This document shows positions 40,801 to 50,384 of a stretch of DNA of 64,000 nt, piece after piece. A program made the translations under genes and the position numbers. Source of the stretch: Furfurilactobacillus curtus (GTDB lineage: Bacteria > Bacillota > Bacilli > Lactobacillales > Lactobacillaceae); NCBI RefSeq assembly GCF_045862785.1, contig NZ_BQXO01000002.1, positions 372,001 through 436,000 on the forward strand. The letters are read 5' to 3'. Below the pieces are notes generated by a model that saw only the letters and a program-made list of their open reading frames with translations, ran no database searches and was not told where the DNA came from. Position 1 is the first letter of the stretch. Each line of letters starts with the position of its first letter.

Positions 40801-40813
40801 ATTTGCTTTAGGG

Positions 40814-41209
40814 TTATGGCCGTTTAGACGGCCGAAAATCCAGAACTTGTAGGCTGATGACAAGAATTAAAATTGCGCCACTTAACATGAGAATCCCTAA
40901 TCGATCATCGTGTTGAGCAATGAGTAGTCGGACCATTGCGGTGATGCCGACATAAATAAAATTATGTAAGGGGATTTTATGGCCCACGCGAAAGTAATCA
41001 ACGACTAATGAAATCAGCTCGAAGTACAAGAAAAATGCGAGAACGACTTCGGCCACGCTGGCAAATGTTGCCGCTGTTTCATGAGTGGTCACCAACAAAG
41101 CTAAGTAGTAAAGTTCACGAAACATAAAAATCGTCAGTAGAAGGGCAATGAGGAGCATGCCACAGCTAAGAGCAAATTCGATGATACGAATGATGCGTTT
41201 GTCGAACAT
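40814..41209 (-). CDS. psiE: PsiE family (phosphate-starvation-inducible) membrane protein
   Basis: A 131-residue protein with four hydrophobic segments. FELISLVVDYFRVGHKIPLHNFIYVGITAMVRLLI is the PsiE-family core. In E. coli psiE is induced by phosphate starvation, but its biochemical role is unknown. AAGGTG lies 6 nt before the ATG at 41209; the GTG at 41218 overlaps this site and is unlikely. Single-gene unit. Confidence 0.88.
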   Translation of the reverse strand: MFDKRIIRIIEFALSCGMLLIALLLTIFMFRELYYLALLVTTHETAATFASVAEVVLAFFLYFELISLVVDYFRVGHKIPLHNFIYVGITAMVRLLIAQHDDRLGILMLSGAILILVISLQVLDFRPSKRP

Positions 41210-41218
41210 GGTCGTCAC

Positions 41219-41682
41219 CTTCTCTAATGATTAAAACCTTTACACTTAGGAGTGTATCGATATCAGGTCATTAAAACAAGTCATTAGGATGAAGCAGTAA
41301 CGTCAACTTTTGATGGGGGAGTCTTAGACTGGTAGCGGCCTAAATATTTCATAATGTTGTTCGCTATTGGCAACCTGAAATTCACGGGCATTTGCCTAGA
41401 ATAGCACCGGTTGAGCCGATGCCCGCTATGCCCAGATTGGCCTACTGGCTGCATATAACTATTAGTTCTCCAAGGTAATAACTATTTTTATGACAAGTAC
41501 ATGGATTTTCGACAATCGTTTTCTGCATATTTGGGGCATCTAGCCTACTTAAATTTTTCATTAACTGGTGAAGCACGGATGCAAGTCCATTAGTCAGAGT
41601 GACTTTCGTTTCTGTGATAAACTTGCTATACTGAATGAAGTTTTTAATCAGTTTTTAATTTAATCAGAGAAGGAGTTTCATA
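41219..41682. other. intergenic region upstream of pepO
   Basis: No ORF is supported. It holds CGGGCAT/ATGCCCG arms near 41377 and 41426 (a long-range hairpin), AT-rich sequence, and at the right end the pepO promoter: an extended -10 (TTGCTATACT, 41623-41632) with a weak TTTCGT -35 at 17 nt. Confidence 0.5.
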
Positions 41683-43647
41683 ATGACTGTAAAACATCAT
41701 AATGTTCAGTTAGCTGGCGGTGCTAGTAGCGCTGATGAAGGCACGGCCGCGGTTAAAGACGATCTGTACTTAGGCGTCAATGGGGAGTGGCTGAAGACGG
41801 CTAAAATTCCTGCCGACAAACCGACCACGGGTGGGTTTGCTGATTTGGCCGACCAAATTGAAAAAACCTTGATGACTGATTTTGATGCGATGCTAAGCGG
41901 CGAGGTGGCGCCTAATAACGTGTTGTTAGCCAACTTCATTAGTTACTATCGTCTTGCTAGCGATTATGAAACGCGTGAAAAACTTGGCTTTTCACCGCTC
42001 CAACCCTTAATTGAGCAGGTGCAATCGTTGCAAAATTATCACGATTTACAGCAACAGCTAGTTGAGTTCTTACGTGACGGTATTGGCGATCCGTTTCCAA
42101 TCGGCGTCAGTCCGGATATGAAGGACACCAAGCGCAACGCGTTATATGTTGAAGCACCGTCATTGATTTTACCGGATACGACTTATTATGAAGCTGGCAA
42201 TGAGGCTGGTCCTAAATTACTTGAGGTCTTCCGAGCTATGATGAGCAAGCTGTTTAAATTGGCAGGCTTTGATGAGGCGACAACTAAGATGACCTTGGAC
42301 CAGGCCTTAGCTTTAGATGCGAAGATGGCCGCTCATGAAAAGAGTAGTGAAGAAAAAGCTGATTATCCGAAAATGTACAACCCACAATCGCTGAGTGACT
42401 TTGCTCAATCCAGTTCTGTGATCAATCTGAAAGCGTATATTGATGAGGCCTTGGCCGGTCGTGTAGACCGAGTTATTGTAACCGATCCAAAGTATTATGC
42501 CGCCGTAGACGATATTATTAGTGCGGATAATTTTGCTGAGGTGAAGAGTTGGTTATTGGTCAATGTTGTCTTTAATTGGGCAGGGCACTTAACTGATGAC
42601 GCGCGGGTTATTCATGGCGAATTTCAGCGAGCACTATCCGGCAGCAAGTCGGCTTTTAATCCACAAAAGGGGGCCTATTATCTCGCTTATCGTCGCTTTA
42701 ACATGGTTGTTGGGGATTACTATGCACGAAAATACTTTGGCTCACGGGCCAAAGCAGACGTTACGCAGATGGTACACCGGATGATTGCTGTCTATAAGCA
42801 GCGTTTGGCGAATAATGATTGGCTAAGTGAGACAACGCGACAACAAGCCATCGTTAAGTTAGATACCTTGATTCCAAACGTCGGTTATCCCGATAAAATT
42901 AGTCCGCTGTACGCTAAATTGGTGGTGACATCAGCGAGTGACGGTGGAACATTATTTGATAATGCATTGAAATTTAGTCAACTGGCGACGCAAGATAATT
43001 TTGATCAAATTGACCAACCTGTTGATCGAACGATGTGGGCAGATATGGACCCAGCCACCGTTAATGCTTACTATGATCCATCGAACAATATTATTGTCTT
43101 CCCAGCAGCAATCTTGCAGGCACCGTTTTATAGTTTATCGCAGACCAGTTCGGAAAATTTTGGTGGGATTGGGGCGGTAATGGCGCACGAGATCTCACAT
43201 GCCTTTGATAACAATGGGGCGCAATTTGACGAATATGGCAATATGCACAATTGGTGGAATGAAGCCGATTTGAAACATTTCCAAGGTTTGACGCAAGCCA
43301 TGATCGATGAATTTGATGGCCTACCATTTGCTGGCGGTCACGTTAACGGTAAGCTGGTTGTTTCTGAAAATGTGGCTGATCAGGGTGGCCTGAGTTGTGC
43401 ATTAGAAGCGGCTAAAGCTGACACCGATTTTGATGCAGTCGCGTTCTTTACGAATTGGGCCAAAGTCTGGTGCATGAAAGCTAGCGAAGCTTATGAACAA
43501 TTGCTCTTGAATATTGATGTGCATGCGCCACACAAATTGCGGGCTAATGTACAGGCACAAAATTTAGCTGATTTCTATACTGCTTTTGATGTGCATGAAG
43601 GCGATGGCATGTGGTTAGCGCCAGCAGATCGCGTCCAAATCTGGTAA
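41683..43647 (+). CDS. pepO: M13 family metalloendopeptidase PepO
   Basis: A 654-residue neprilysin-type zinc peptidase that cleaves oligopeptides of up to about 35 residues after import. The zinc site HEISH is at residues 502-506, the second metal ligand Glu is in SENVADQGGL, and NAYYDPSNNIIVFPA is the substrate-binding strand. No signal peptide is seen, so it is cytosolic. AAGGAG is 8 nt before the ATG. It works with PepX and other peptidases in this window to use casein-type or plant peptides. It has its own extended -10 promoter. Confidence 0.95.
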   Translation: MTVKHHNVQLAGGASSADEGTAAVKDDLYLGVNGEWLKTAKIPADKPTTGGFADLADQIEKTLMTDFDAMLSGEVAPNNVLLANFISYYRLASDYETREKLGFSPLQPLIEQVQSLQNYHDLQQQLVEFLRDGIGDPFPIGVSPDMKDTKRNALYVEAPSLILPDTTYYEAGNEAGPKLLEVFRAMMSKLFKLAGFDEATTKMTLDQALALDAKMAAHEKSSEEKADYPKMYNPQSLSDFAQSSSVINLKAYIDEALAGRVDRVIVTDPKYYAAVDDIISADNFAEVKSWLLVNVVFNWAGHLTDDARVIHGEFQRALSGSKSAFNPQKGAYYLAYRRFNMVVGDYYARKYFGSRAKADVTQMVHRMIAVYKQRLANNDWLSETTRQQAIVKLDTLIPNVGYPDKISPLYAKLVVTSASDGGTLFDNALKFSQLATQDNFDQIDQPVDRTMWADMDPATVNAYYDPSNNIIVFPAAILQAPFYSLSQTSSENFGGIGAVMAHEISHAFDNNGAQFDEYGNMHNWWNEADLKHFQGLTQAMIDEFDGLPFAGGHVNGKLVVSENVADQGGLSCALEAAKADTDFDAVAFFTNWAKVWCMKASEAYEQLLLNIDVHAPHKLRANVQAQNLADFYTAFDVHEGDGMWLAPADRVQIW

Positions 43648-43736
43648 GTGACTAGCTGACGATGACAAACAATTGTTGTCGTAGAGCAGACATGCTAATC
43701 TGAATGCAGTGAATGAGTAAATTGGAGGAATTAGTC

Positions 43737-44006
43737 ATGGCAGAACGTTTTTATGTGGAAGTTGCAGGTCACCGAACAGATTTTTCGGCAACCGCCCTTG
43801 AAGCAAGTGCGCCAATGTTATTACGATTACAGGTCAAAAATGGTGCCTATTTGGATGAAATTCGCAACGTCCTTACCACTGATGATGCGATCCTTATTTG
43901 GAAGGGAACGACCTTTGGTAAGGGTCAACTTGGTTTCACATATGGACCAGACTGGTTGCCAGGAGCTGTTTCTTCAATCGACGTCTATGATTGTAAAAAG
44001 GGCTAA
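43737..44006 (+). CDS. hypothetical protein, 89 aa
   Basis: A small soluble protein, not recognised. TTGGAGGAA is 6-7 nt before the ATG at 43737; the frame opens at 43713 but without a ribosome site. The sequence shows alternating beta-strand residues, FYVEVAGHRTDFS, then DDAILIWKGTTFGKGQLGF. It follows pepO after 89 nt on the same strand and ends before a strong terminator, so it may be transcribed with pepO. Confidence 0.65.
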   Translation: MAERFYVEVAGHRTDFSATALEASAPMLLRLQVKNGAYLDEIRNVLTTDDAILIWKGTTFGKGQLGFTYGPDWLPGAVSSIDVYDCKKG

Positions 44007-44062
44007 ATCAGTCTAAGCAAGTATTGGATTAATAATCGGACAGGCGACTTGCCCGTGTTCGT

Positions 44063-44110
44063 AAAATCCCCCATTTTCCGTGATGAATTTCGGAAAGTGG
44101 GGGATTTTTT
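44063..44110 (+). terminator. terminator
   Basis: AAAATCCCCCA-TTTTCCG pairs with CGGAAA-GTGGGGGATTTTTT. Confidence 0.85.
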
Positions 44111-44166
44111 GAGTGGCGTTATCTCCAAAGGATTGGCCAGATTATTCATAATTTTATAAAAAATAA

Positions 44167-44195
44167 TTTACTTTTACTTATAAATAAGATAAACT
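44167..44195 (+). promoter_or_regulatory. promoter of the 57-aa ORF
   Basis: TTTACT (44167-44172) and TAAACT (44190-44195), 17 nt apart; the ORF starts 67 nt downstream. Confidence 0.55.
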
Positions 44196-44262
44196 GTCGA
44201 TTAATATAACACGGCATTAACTTTTTAACTTTTATGATTGATGGCTAAGGAGGCTTCGCCAG

Positions 44263-44436
44263 ATGACTAGATCAAAGATTATTAATTGTGATTTTCAACA
44301 AGGATATGTGACACGAGCAGTAACCAGTCGTTCACAAGTTGTTCGCGTCGTAAAACCAACGGTAACTGAGCTGTCGGAGCGTCAACTATCGTGTTTACAA
44401 CGGCACCACCAAGCAACGATCATACCTCGCGGTTAA
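44263..44436 (+). CDS. small hypothetical protein, 57 aa
   Basis: A 57-codon ORF with a strong AAGGAGG site 9 nt before its ATG and a promoter-like pair further up. The protein is basic, with two Cys, no membrane segment, and starts MTRSKIINCDFQQGYVTRAV. It ends HHQATIIPRG. I do not recognise it. It lies 76 nt ahead of recQ on the same strand and may be co-transcribed with it. Confidence 0.55.
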   Translation: MTRSKIINCDFQQGYVTRAVTSRSQVVRVVKPTVTELSERQLSCLQRHHQATIIPRG

Positions 44437-44512
44437 CTGGCGAATATCGGCGGACCCTTGTATAATTGAAGTTACACTTTGTCGCGGGTAACGGATTAAT
44501 TAAGGGGTTAAC

Positions 44513-46306
44513 ATGAACGCCACAGCACAAACAATTTTAAAAGAAAAATTCGGGTATGATGAGTTTCGCCCGGGACAAGCTGCCATTATTGATAAGGTGT
44601 TAACACATCAAAACGTCTTGGCGGTGATGCCAACGGGGGGCGGCAAGTCGCTATGTTACCAAATTCCGGCGTTGCTATTGCCAGGATTAACGGTCGTTGT
44701 ATCGCCATTGATTTCTTTGATGAAGGATCAAGTGGATGCATTAGCGGAAAATGGGATTCCCGCGACTTTTATCAATAGTACGTTATCTTATGGCGAGATT
44801 GAGGGGCGTTTGCAACAAGCGGCAATGGGGCAAGTTAAATTAGTGTATCTTGCACCAGAGCGGTTAGATGATGAGCGGTTCTTAGCCGAGTTGAGTGATC
44901 TCAATATTTCACAATTGGCGATTGATGAGGCGCACTGTATTTCGCAATGGGGCCATGATTTTCGGCCAAGCTATCTAAATCTCATGCAAACTGTGCGACA
45001 ATTTCCTTCGAATCCGGTGGTGATTGCCCTGACGGCGACGGCCACGAAAAAAGTGGCGCAAGATGTCATGACGCGACTTAACATCAATCCCGCCAACGAG
45101 GTAACGACTGGATTTGCGCGAGACAACCTCTCGTTTCAAGTTGTCAAAAACCAAAATAAAGAAGCTTTTTTATTAGAGTATTTAAAGGCGAACCCCAATG
45201 CGGCTGGCATTATATATGCTAGTACGCGCAAGGAAGTCGCCCGTTTGACCCAGTTGCTGGTGCATAAAGGCTTTAAAGCAGGTATGTATCATGCGGGAAT
45301 GAGCGAGACTGAACGTAATCAAAATCAAGAAGCCTTTCTCTATGATCGTTTGCAAGTAATGGTAGCAACGAATGCATTTGGTATGGGAATTGATAAGAGC
45401 AACGTTCGGTTCGTTATCCACTATCAAGTCCCCGGTAATTTAGAAGCCTATTACCAAGAAGCCGGACGAGCAGGTCGGGATGGATTACCTAGTGAAGCCA
45501 TTTTGCTTTATCAACCGGCTGATTTACAGATTCAGCATTTCTTTATTGATCAGTCAGAGATGGCCCCTGAATTTAAAACCCGCGAATACCTTAAATTACA
45601 AGAAATGGCCAAGTATGCGAATACGGAAGGTTGCTTGCAGCGCTATATCTTAGGTTATTTTGGTGAACAAGCTGTTGATTGCGGTCACTGTGGTAATTGC
45701 TTAGATAGTCGTGACCAAGTTGATGTCACACTCGATGCACAAAAAGTTCTGTCATGTGTCTTACGGATGCGCGAACGCTATGGTAAATCATTAATTGCGC
45801 AAGTGCTGACCGGATCGCGGCTCAAACGGATTCAAACGGAACATTTTGACAAATTATCGACTTACGGATTGATGAAAGAAAGACCACAAAAAGAGGTTGC
45901 CAATCTAATCGACTTTTTGACGAGTGGCGGTTATTTGCAACAAATTGGCGGGGAATACCCGACATTGCATGTCAGCAAACTAGGGGCCAGTGTTTTAAAA
46001 GGCAAAGCCAAAGTCTTGCGCCGTGGCGCCGTTAAAGCTAAACGGACTGTTTCAGTGGACGATGATTTGTTCGAATCATTGCGACAATTACGATTGAACT
46101 TTGCTGAGCAACAGCATGTGCCGCCATACGTTATTTTTTCAGATAAAACCTTACAGGCCTTTTGTGAAGAATTACCAGACAGTAATTTAGCAATGTTGTC
46201 CATTAAAGGTGTTGGCCAAAATAAGCTGGAGAAATACGGAGAAGCATTTCTCAATGTGATTCAAGAGTATCAAGAAGAAAATGCCAGTACGGCTGGTGCG
46301 AGCTAA
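44513..46306 (+). CDS. recQ: ATP-dependent DNA helicase RecQ
   Basis: A 597-residue 3'-5' helicase. Walker A TGGGKSLC is at residues 41-48, the DEAH box at 138-141 and the aromatic-rich loop in HCISQWGHDFR. The helicase C motif FGMGIDKSNVRFVIHY and the GRAGRDG loop follow. A zinc-binding region with four Cys (CLQRYI..DCGHCGNC) precedes a winged-helix domain, and an HRDC domain ends the protein (FCEELPDSNLAMLSIKGVG). Acts in recombinational repair and at stalled forks. AAGGGG precedes the ATG by 7 nt. Confidence 0.96.
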   Translation: MNATAQTILKEKFGYDEFRPGQAAIIDKVLTHQNVLAVMPTGGGKSLCYQIPALLLPGLTVVVSPLISLMKDQVDALAENGIPATFINSTLSYGEIEGRLQQAAMGQVKLVYLAPERLDDERFLAELSDLNISQLAIDEAHCISQWGHDFRPSYLNLMQTVRQFPSNPVVIALTATATKKVAQDVMTRLNINPANEVTTGFARDNLSFQVVKNQNKEAFLLEYLKANPNAAGIIYASTRKEVARLTQLLVHKGFKAGMYHAGMSETERNQNQEAFLYDRLQVMVATNAFGMGIDKSNVRFVIHYQVPGNLEAYYQEAGRAGRDGLPSEAILLYQPADLQIQHFFIDQSEMAPEFKTREYLKLQEMAKYANTEGCLQRYILGYFGEQAVDCGHCGNCLDSRDQVDVTLDAQKVLSCVLRMRERYGKSLIAQVLTGSRLKRIQTEHFDKLSTYGLMKERPQKEVANLIDFLTSGGYLQQIGGEYPTLHVSKLGASVLKGKAKVLRRGAVKAKRTVSVDDDLFESLRQLRLNFAEQQHVPPYVIFSDKTLQAFCEELPDSNLAMLSIKGVGQNKLEKYGEAFLNVIQEYQEENASTAGAS

Positions 46307-46382
46307 CCAGTTGTAGGTGGTCATTTTTGTCACGCAAATAAGTTAGTTTTAATCATCCTCAGCGTAGGAAAGAGTTGGCGGC

Positions 46383-46443
46383 AAAACCAAAATCTAGATT
46401 TCACTTCCAACCTAAATAGCTAAGACACAGGACATAAGTCAAG
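46383..46443 (+). repeat. repeat family 2, copy A
   Basis: AAAACCAAAATCTAGATTTC and onward to ACAGGACATAAGTCAA agrees at about four of five positions with the reverse complement of 53867-53936. Confidence 0.75.
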
Positions 46444-46469
46444 TGACTCTGCTTAAAATCTACTGGGCT

Positions 46470-46515
46470 AGCAGTATTAAGGATTCAACGAAATCCTTAA
46501 TACCGCTTTTTCTTT
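46470..46515 (+). terminator. terminator hairpin
   Basis: AGCAGTATTAAGGATT pairs with AATCCTTAATACCGCT (one mismatch) around a 6-nt loop; TTTTCTTT follows. Probably the end of the recQ transcript. Confidence 0.65.
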
Positions 46516-46994
46516 ATAGTGATGGTGTAGCAAAGACTGGGATTGCTTGGGACTCTTTGAGGCCGCGTTTAAAAACAGGCCCGCCGCATTCGTTTTAATT
46601 AATTTGCTCAAAGTACTCGGCCACCGTGTGTTTTAAAGGTTTAGTCACGAAAGCTTATCGTGAGGAGCTTTAAGAGAGGTAGGAACAATACGTAAAAGCT
46701 TCTTTCTGACAATGACCAGAATCAAGGACGTTACAGGCGGGACCATCTTTATTTATAGATTTCTTACGTCAGGTACGCGGGTCGCTAGCCCTGGAATAGG
46801 ACCCCTCCACTGACCACTTTGCTCGTGATCAACCCTCAAAGATGACCGTCGTTTTTTTGCTTTGACGTCTATTCACTTAACGATGCTCGCTAATCTAAAT
46901 CAACAAAAGGAACTGTTCTTATCAACGCGTTTTTGTTTATTGATTTTTAATGTGATTATTACGCTTTGGCCATTGTTAGATATCAAACTCATTT

Positions 46995-47945
46995 TTAAAA
47001 AATTTTGATCAATGTGACGCCGAACATCATGACGATTAGCCCAATCACTTTTAAAGGAACAATTGGACTGCGTTTTGCGCCTAGTAAACCAAATTGGTCG
47101 ACAAGTAGTCCCCCAACAATCTGACCTAATAAAACAATGACCACAGTCAGACCAGTCCCAATAATGGGAACCAGATAAACGTTGCCCAGCACGAAAAGCG
47201 CCCCGATAAAGCCCCCAAACCAAATCCACCATGGTTCCCGTGCCAAAGCACCAGCTGGTAGGCGAAGTGAGTGATTCTGCCAAAGTACGACCACCAATAA
47301 CAGCACGGTGCCGACAATAAAGCTGACATATGCCCCCTGAATAGGCGATTTTAATAACTGGCCGAGGTGGCCATTGATGGCTGTTTGGCACGCGGCGAAT
47401 GTGCCAAATAAAATACCCAATAATTGCCATAACCAGCGGGTTGGCTCACGGCGACGTGCATCCGCTTCAGCGGCCCCCTGAAAAGTGGCCTTACGAGCCC
47501 GTTCAGGTAAAACGACCGCAAACACAATACCGATGATCATTAATAAGGTTCCCAAGGCCCTTAACCAGGTCAAGGCATGATGACCACTGCCAAATAACGC
47601 CAAGTCATCGATCACTAGACCAGCAAAAATCTCGCCGACCATTGGCATTAAGACTGTTTGGATGCCCCCTAATTTGGGAAATAGGAGAATGTTACCAGTT
47701 AAGTAAATAACGCCTAACACACCACCCAACCAAATCCACCACGGATGATTACTAAAAAAATTACCAGCAATCAGGAAAGAGTGGCCTGTGAATAACAACA
47801 TGCAGGTCAGTAGAATCGTGCCCATTAGAAAAGAAACCAATGAAGCAAAATATGGCGATTTTAAAACGCCTTGTAATCGCGAATTGACCGCGGTTTCAAT
47901 GGGCAAGGCAATACCAATGATGATGGCTAATGAAATGGCTAACAT
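46995..47945 (-). CDS. DMT family transporter, duplicated DUF606 (YdcZ)
   Basis: A 316-residue, 10-TM protein made of two DUF606 halves. Each half has the pattern INGHLGQ/VNSRLQG, GTxLL and PWWIWxGGxxGxxxxxxNxxLxPxxGxxxT. Each half alone resembles the separate YdcZ proteins of other bacteria, so this is an in-frame fusion. Substrates are unknown; members belong to the drug/metabolite transporter superfamily. GGGGG before the ATG serves as the ribosome site. Confidence 0.85.
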   Translation of the reverse strand: MLAISLAIIIGIALPIETAVNSRLQGVLKSPYFASLVSFLMGTILLTCMLLFTGHSFLIAGNFFSNHPWWIWLGGVLGVIYLTGNILLFPKLGGIQTVLMPMVGEIFAGLVIDDLALFGSGHHALTWLRALGTLLMIIGIVFAVVLPERARKATFQGAAEADARRREPTRWLWQLLGILFGTFAACQTAINGHLGQLLKSPIQGAYVSFIVGTVLLLVVVLWQNHSLRLPAGALAREPWWIWFGGFIGALFVLGNVYLVPIIGTGLTVVIVLLGQIVGGLLVDQFGLLGAKRSPIVPLKVIGLIVMMFGVTLIKIF

Positions 47946-48166
47946 AAATTTTCCCCCGTTACACTAAACTCATCCAATGGTAACACGTCATTTGATGAGG
48001 ATGAAAGTCGCGTGTGCATGTAATCAGGCTCTGAGATTACCTTTTCAAGGGATCAATAGGCTTGTCATTTTCAATTCAAGGACGATTGATGATATCTTTG
48101 CAAGATACTTTGATCAACGGAAATGTTACTTAAAAAGCGACAAAACAATCACTAATGCCAATCCAT

Positions 48167-48200
48167 AAAAAAACACTGACCCTCAATTGAAGGCCAGTGC
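48167..48200 (-). terminator. terminator of the PepI-like gene
   Basis: CACTGACC and GGCCAGTG arms around a short loop; A-run 48167-48173 gives the minus-strand U-tract. Confidence 0.75.
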
Positions 48201-48204
48201 TTAA

Positions 48205-49116
48205 TTAGTCATTAAAATGACCACTTTCAACGTCTTTGATAAACTTCGCTAAGTGATCGAAGTAAACGGGCGCATTATCAATCATGTGGTGGTGGCCACC
48301 ATTAGGCGTGGTCTCCAGCCGAGCATGAGGAATTAATGTCTGCATCGTCTTGGCTGTTTCAACAGGCATGGTTTCGTGTTCGCCAAAGGTCAATAACGTT
48401 GGCACGGTGATATTGTGGAGCTGATCGCGAAAATGCCAGTCCTTTAACTTACCAGTCACGACAAATTCGTTATCGCCTTGGAAAGCATTGTAGACCGGGG
48501 TGGCCATTGTAGAAATTAGATGAGAGATGGCCGGTGGCTGTTTACGGTCAACGTAGCCTCGATTTAAGACATCTACGTCATCTTGATAACGTTTGTTGTC
48601 ATAATCATTGGTCGCTTCGCATTGTTTCATGTAGGTGACTTCTTCAGCAGGTAATGCTTGTTCGCGGACTTGATTAATATGCGTGACATATTCATCAATT
48701 TCGTCCACCATCGATGAAATAATCGCGCCCTTGAGGTGGTCACCATATTTCACGGCGTATTCTTGAACCAATAATCCGCCCCAACTCTGTCCGATGAGAT
48801 AGAAGTTATCGATCCCAAGCTTTTGCCGGACTTCTTCAACTTCATCGAGGAAGTATTCATAGGTCAAGTACTTATCGGCAGTAGCTTGATCCGAATAATC
48901 AGGTTGATCCGAGTAAAACGAACCAAGTTGATCGTACATGTGGACACTGACATTTAAGCCTTGTTTGCCTAATTCTTCGGCAAAATTTTCCCAGTATTCG
49001 TGGTTACCACCTGGGCCACCGTGCAAACATAAGAGATGAATGTCGCCAGTACCTTGGGTGTTTGTCCACAAATGATACCCATTATCGAGGGTCATAATCG
49101 TGGTGCCTTGTTTCAT
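48205..49116 (-). CDS. pepI: proline iminopeptidase-family alpha/beta hydrolase
   Basis: A 303-residue cytosolic hydrolase. The oxyanion motif HGGPGGNHEYW is near residue 32, the nucleophile Ser is in GQSWGG, the Asp region is in GEHETMPVE and the catalytic His is in NGGHHHM. This is the PepI/Pip type found in lactobacilli, removing N-terminal proline from short peptides. AGGAGG is 9 nt before the ATG. It complements PepX, encoded a few kb away. The dyad AACGGT-TGC-ACCGTT (49196-49210) upstream may be an operator. Confidence 0.9.
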   Translation of the reverse strand: MKQGTTIMTLDNGYHLWTNTQGTGDIHLLCLHGGPGGNHEYWENFAEELGKQGLNVSVHMYDQLGSFYSDQPDYSDQATADKYLTYEYFLDEVEEVRQKLGIDNFYLIGQSWGGLLVQEYAVKYGDHLKGAIISSMVDEIDEYVTHINQVREQALPAEEVTYMKQCEATNDYDNKRYQDDVDVLNRGYVDRKQPPAISHLISTMATPVYNAFQGDNEFVVTGKLKDWHFRDQLHNITVPTLLTFGEHETMPVETAKTMQTLIPHARLETTPNGGHHHMIDNAPVYFDHLAKFIKDVESGHFND

Positions 49117-49195
49117 TAGGGTAGCCTCCTGATTTCAAACCATGATGATGGTGATTGAAGCAAAATAAGACCATGTTGGTTTGTTTTAAAGATAA

Positions 49196-49210
49196 AACGG
49201 TTGCACCGTT
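49196..49210. promoter_or_regulatory. dyad upstream of the PepI-like gene
   Basis: AACGGT and ACCGTT with a 3-nt spacer, 80 nt upstream of the PepI-like start and 122 nt from the DUF805 gene; possible operator between divergent genes. Confidence 0.3.
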
Positions 49211-49331
49211 GTTATTAGTGTAGCACGTTTGACTTTTGCTGCACGAGACAAAAGGCACGATAATTTGTGCAAACTAGGATCAAGTCCGCTAAAATAATAG
49301 TAATAGCATGAGTTGAGAAAGGGTGACAAAT

Positions 49332-50384
49332 ATGAATGTTTGGGAGAATTATCGAGCCAGTTGGCAACAGATGTTTAACTATCACGGCAAGACTCGTCGT
49401 CGGGATTTTTGGGCGGCGATTATCGGGATGGCAATTGTGACGATCGTATTGAATTTGCTGCTGAGCCCAGCGCTAACGATGAGTACAGGTATATCGATGA
49501 GTGTACGCCTTATTTTAGACCTCTTTTTTATCGCCCAGTTTCTCCAATATCTCAGTCTTTCTGTGCGCCGGCTCCACAGTTTACGGTTGCCCGGTGAGTA
49601 TCAATGGCTAATGCTTTTACCAGGGGTACATATGATTGTGCTGCACGCCTTGCCAGAAGCTGAACAAGATGACCGAGCACCGTGGTATCACATGGTTGAT
49701 GCTGATAATCAGCCGACTTCGTTAGTTGTGGACCATCGCGGCTATGTTCACGGTATTTTGGGGAATGCGTTCGGGCATACTTGGCGAAACTTTTTCAATT
49801 TTCGTGATACAACTTCGCGAGGAAACTACTTATGGGCGCGAGTAGCCTGGGGCATTTTCGGCACCATTTATGGAATTTTTTTGGCAATGGGTCTGTTTAT
49901 CAGCGCAGTGTTGACGTTTGGTCGGCGACTAAGTGAGGCCACGCTACTTGGGGCAGCACCAAATTGGCAAGGGATGGTCGGACCGCTAGTTCTATTAGTG
50001 GTGTTGGGCATTGGCTTGAGTGTGCCAGTCTGGTTGCCAAAGTTGGCATTGATGGCTCGACGATTGCATGATCAACAATTGAGTGCTGGTTGGGTGTTCC
50101 TGGCGTTAGCTGGTCGCATTGGCCAATTGATTCTATTGTTACTAACGTTATTGCCGGCCAGTCGAAAGCAGACCAAATATCCAGCGGCTGACGGTGGCGC
50201 GGTAGATGATAGCAACGGTGAACAAAAAGCAACGACAGCAGTCACACCGCAAGTTGAAATCTTTTATCCAGCCAGTATGACGACTAGCCAGAGTGCGGGT
50301 GCATCATCTATTGGCGGACTAGAACAGTCTGCCTCTCCGGCTGTGTCATCGGCAAGTGAGCCACACCATGATGATCAAGCATAA
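49332..50384 (+). CDS. DUF805 membrane protein, two DUF805 units
   Basis: A 350-residue membrane protein. The first unit opens YHGKTRRRDFWAAIIG, and the second, near residue 145, opens FNFRDTTSRGNYLWARVAWG; the second ends in the usual LARRLHDQQLSAGWVF pattern, and the first carries the related RRLHSLRLPG. The C-terminal 65 residues are Ser/Ala/Gln-rich and probably disordered. Function of DUF805 is unknown. The ATG at 49332 is 6 nt after AAAGGGTG. Its last 17 bases overlap the binding-protein gene. Confidence 0.8.
   Translation: MNVWENYRASWQQMFNYHGKTRRRDFWAAIIGMAIVTIVLNLLLSPALTMSTGISMSVRLILDLFFIAQFLQYLSLSVRRLHSLRLPGEYQWLMLLPGVHMIVLHALPEAEQDDRAPWYHMVDADNQPTSLVVDHRGYVHGILGNAFGHTWRNFFNFRDTTSRGNYLWARVAWGIFGTIYGIFLAMGLFISAVLTFGRRLSEATLLGAAPNWQGMVGPLVLLVVLGIGLSVPVWLPKLALMARRLHDQQLSAGWVFLALAGRIGQLILLLLTLLPASRKQTKYPAADGGAVDDSNGEQKATTAVTPQVEIFYPASMTTSQSAGASSIGGLEQSASPAVSSASEPHHDDQA

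Larger units (their letters stand above)
46307..46994. other. 688-bp intergenic region with repeat copy and gene remnants
   Basis: Contains repeat family 2 (46383-46443), a terminator hairpin (46470-46515) and, on the minus strand between about 46590 and 46746, two short open stretches in neighbouring frames, one beginning VTSLILVIVRKKLLRIVPTS and the other ending LKHTVAEYFEQIN-stop, that look like the 3' end of a decayed gene. No intact gene is supported. Confidence 0.45.

Noticed and set aside
46900..47430. 176-codon minus-strand ORF
   Set aside because: It is a shadow frame of the DUF606 transporter gene with no ribosome site and a residue composition unlike a protein.
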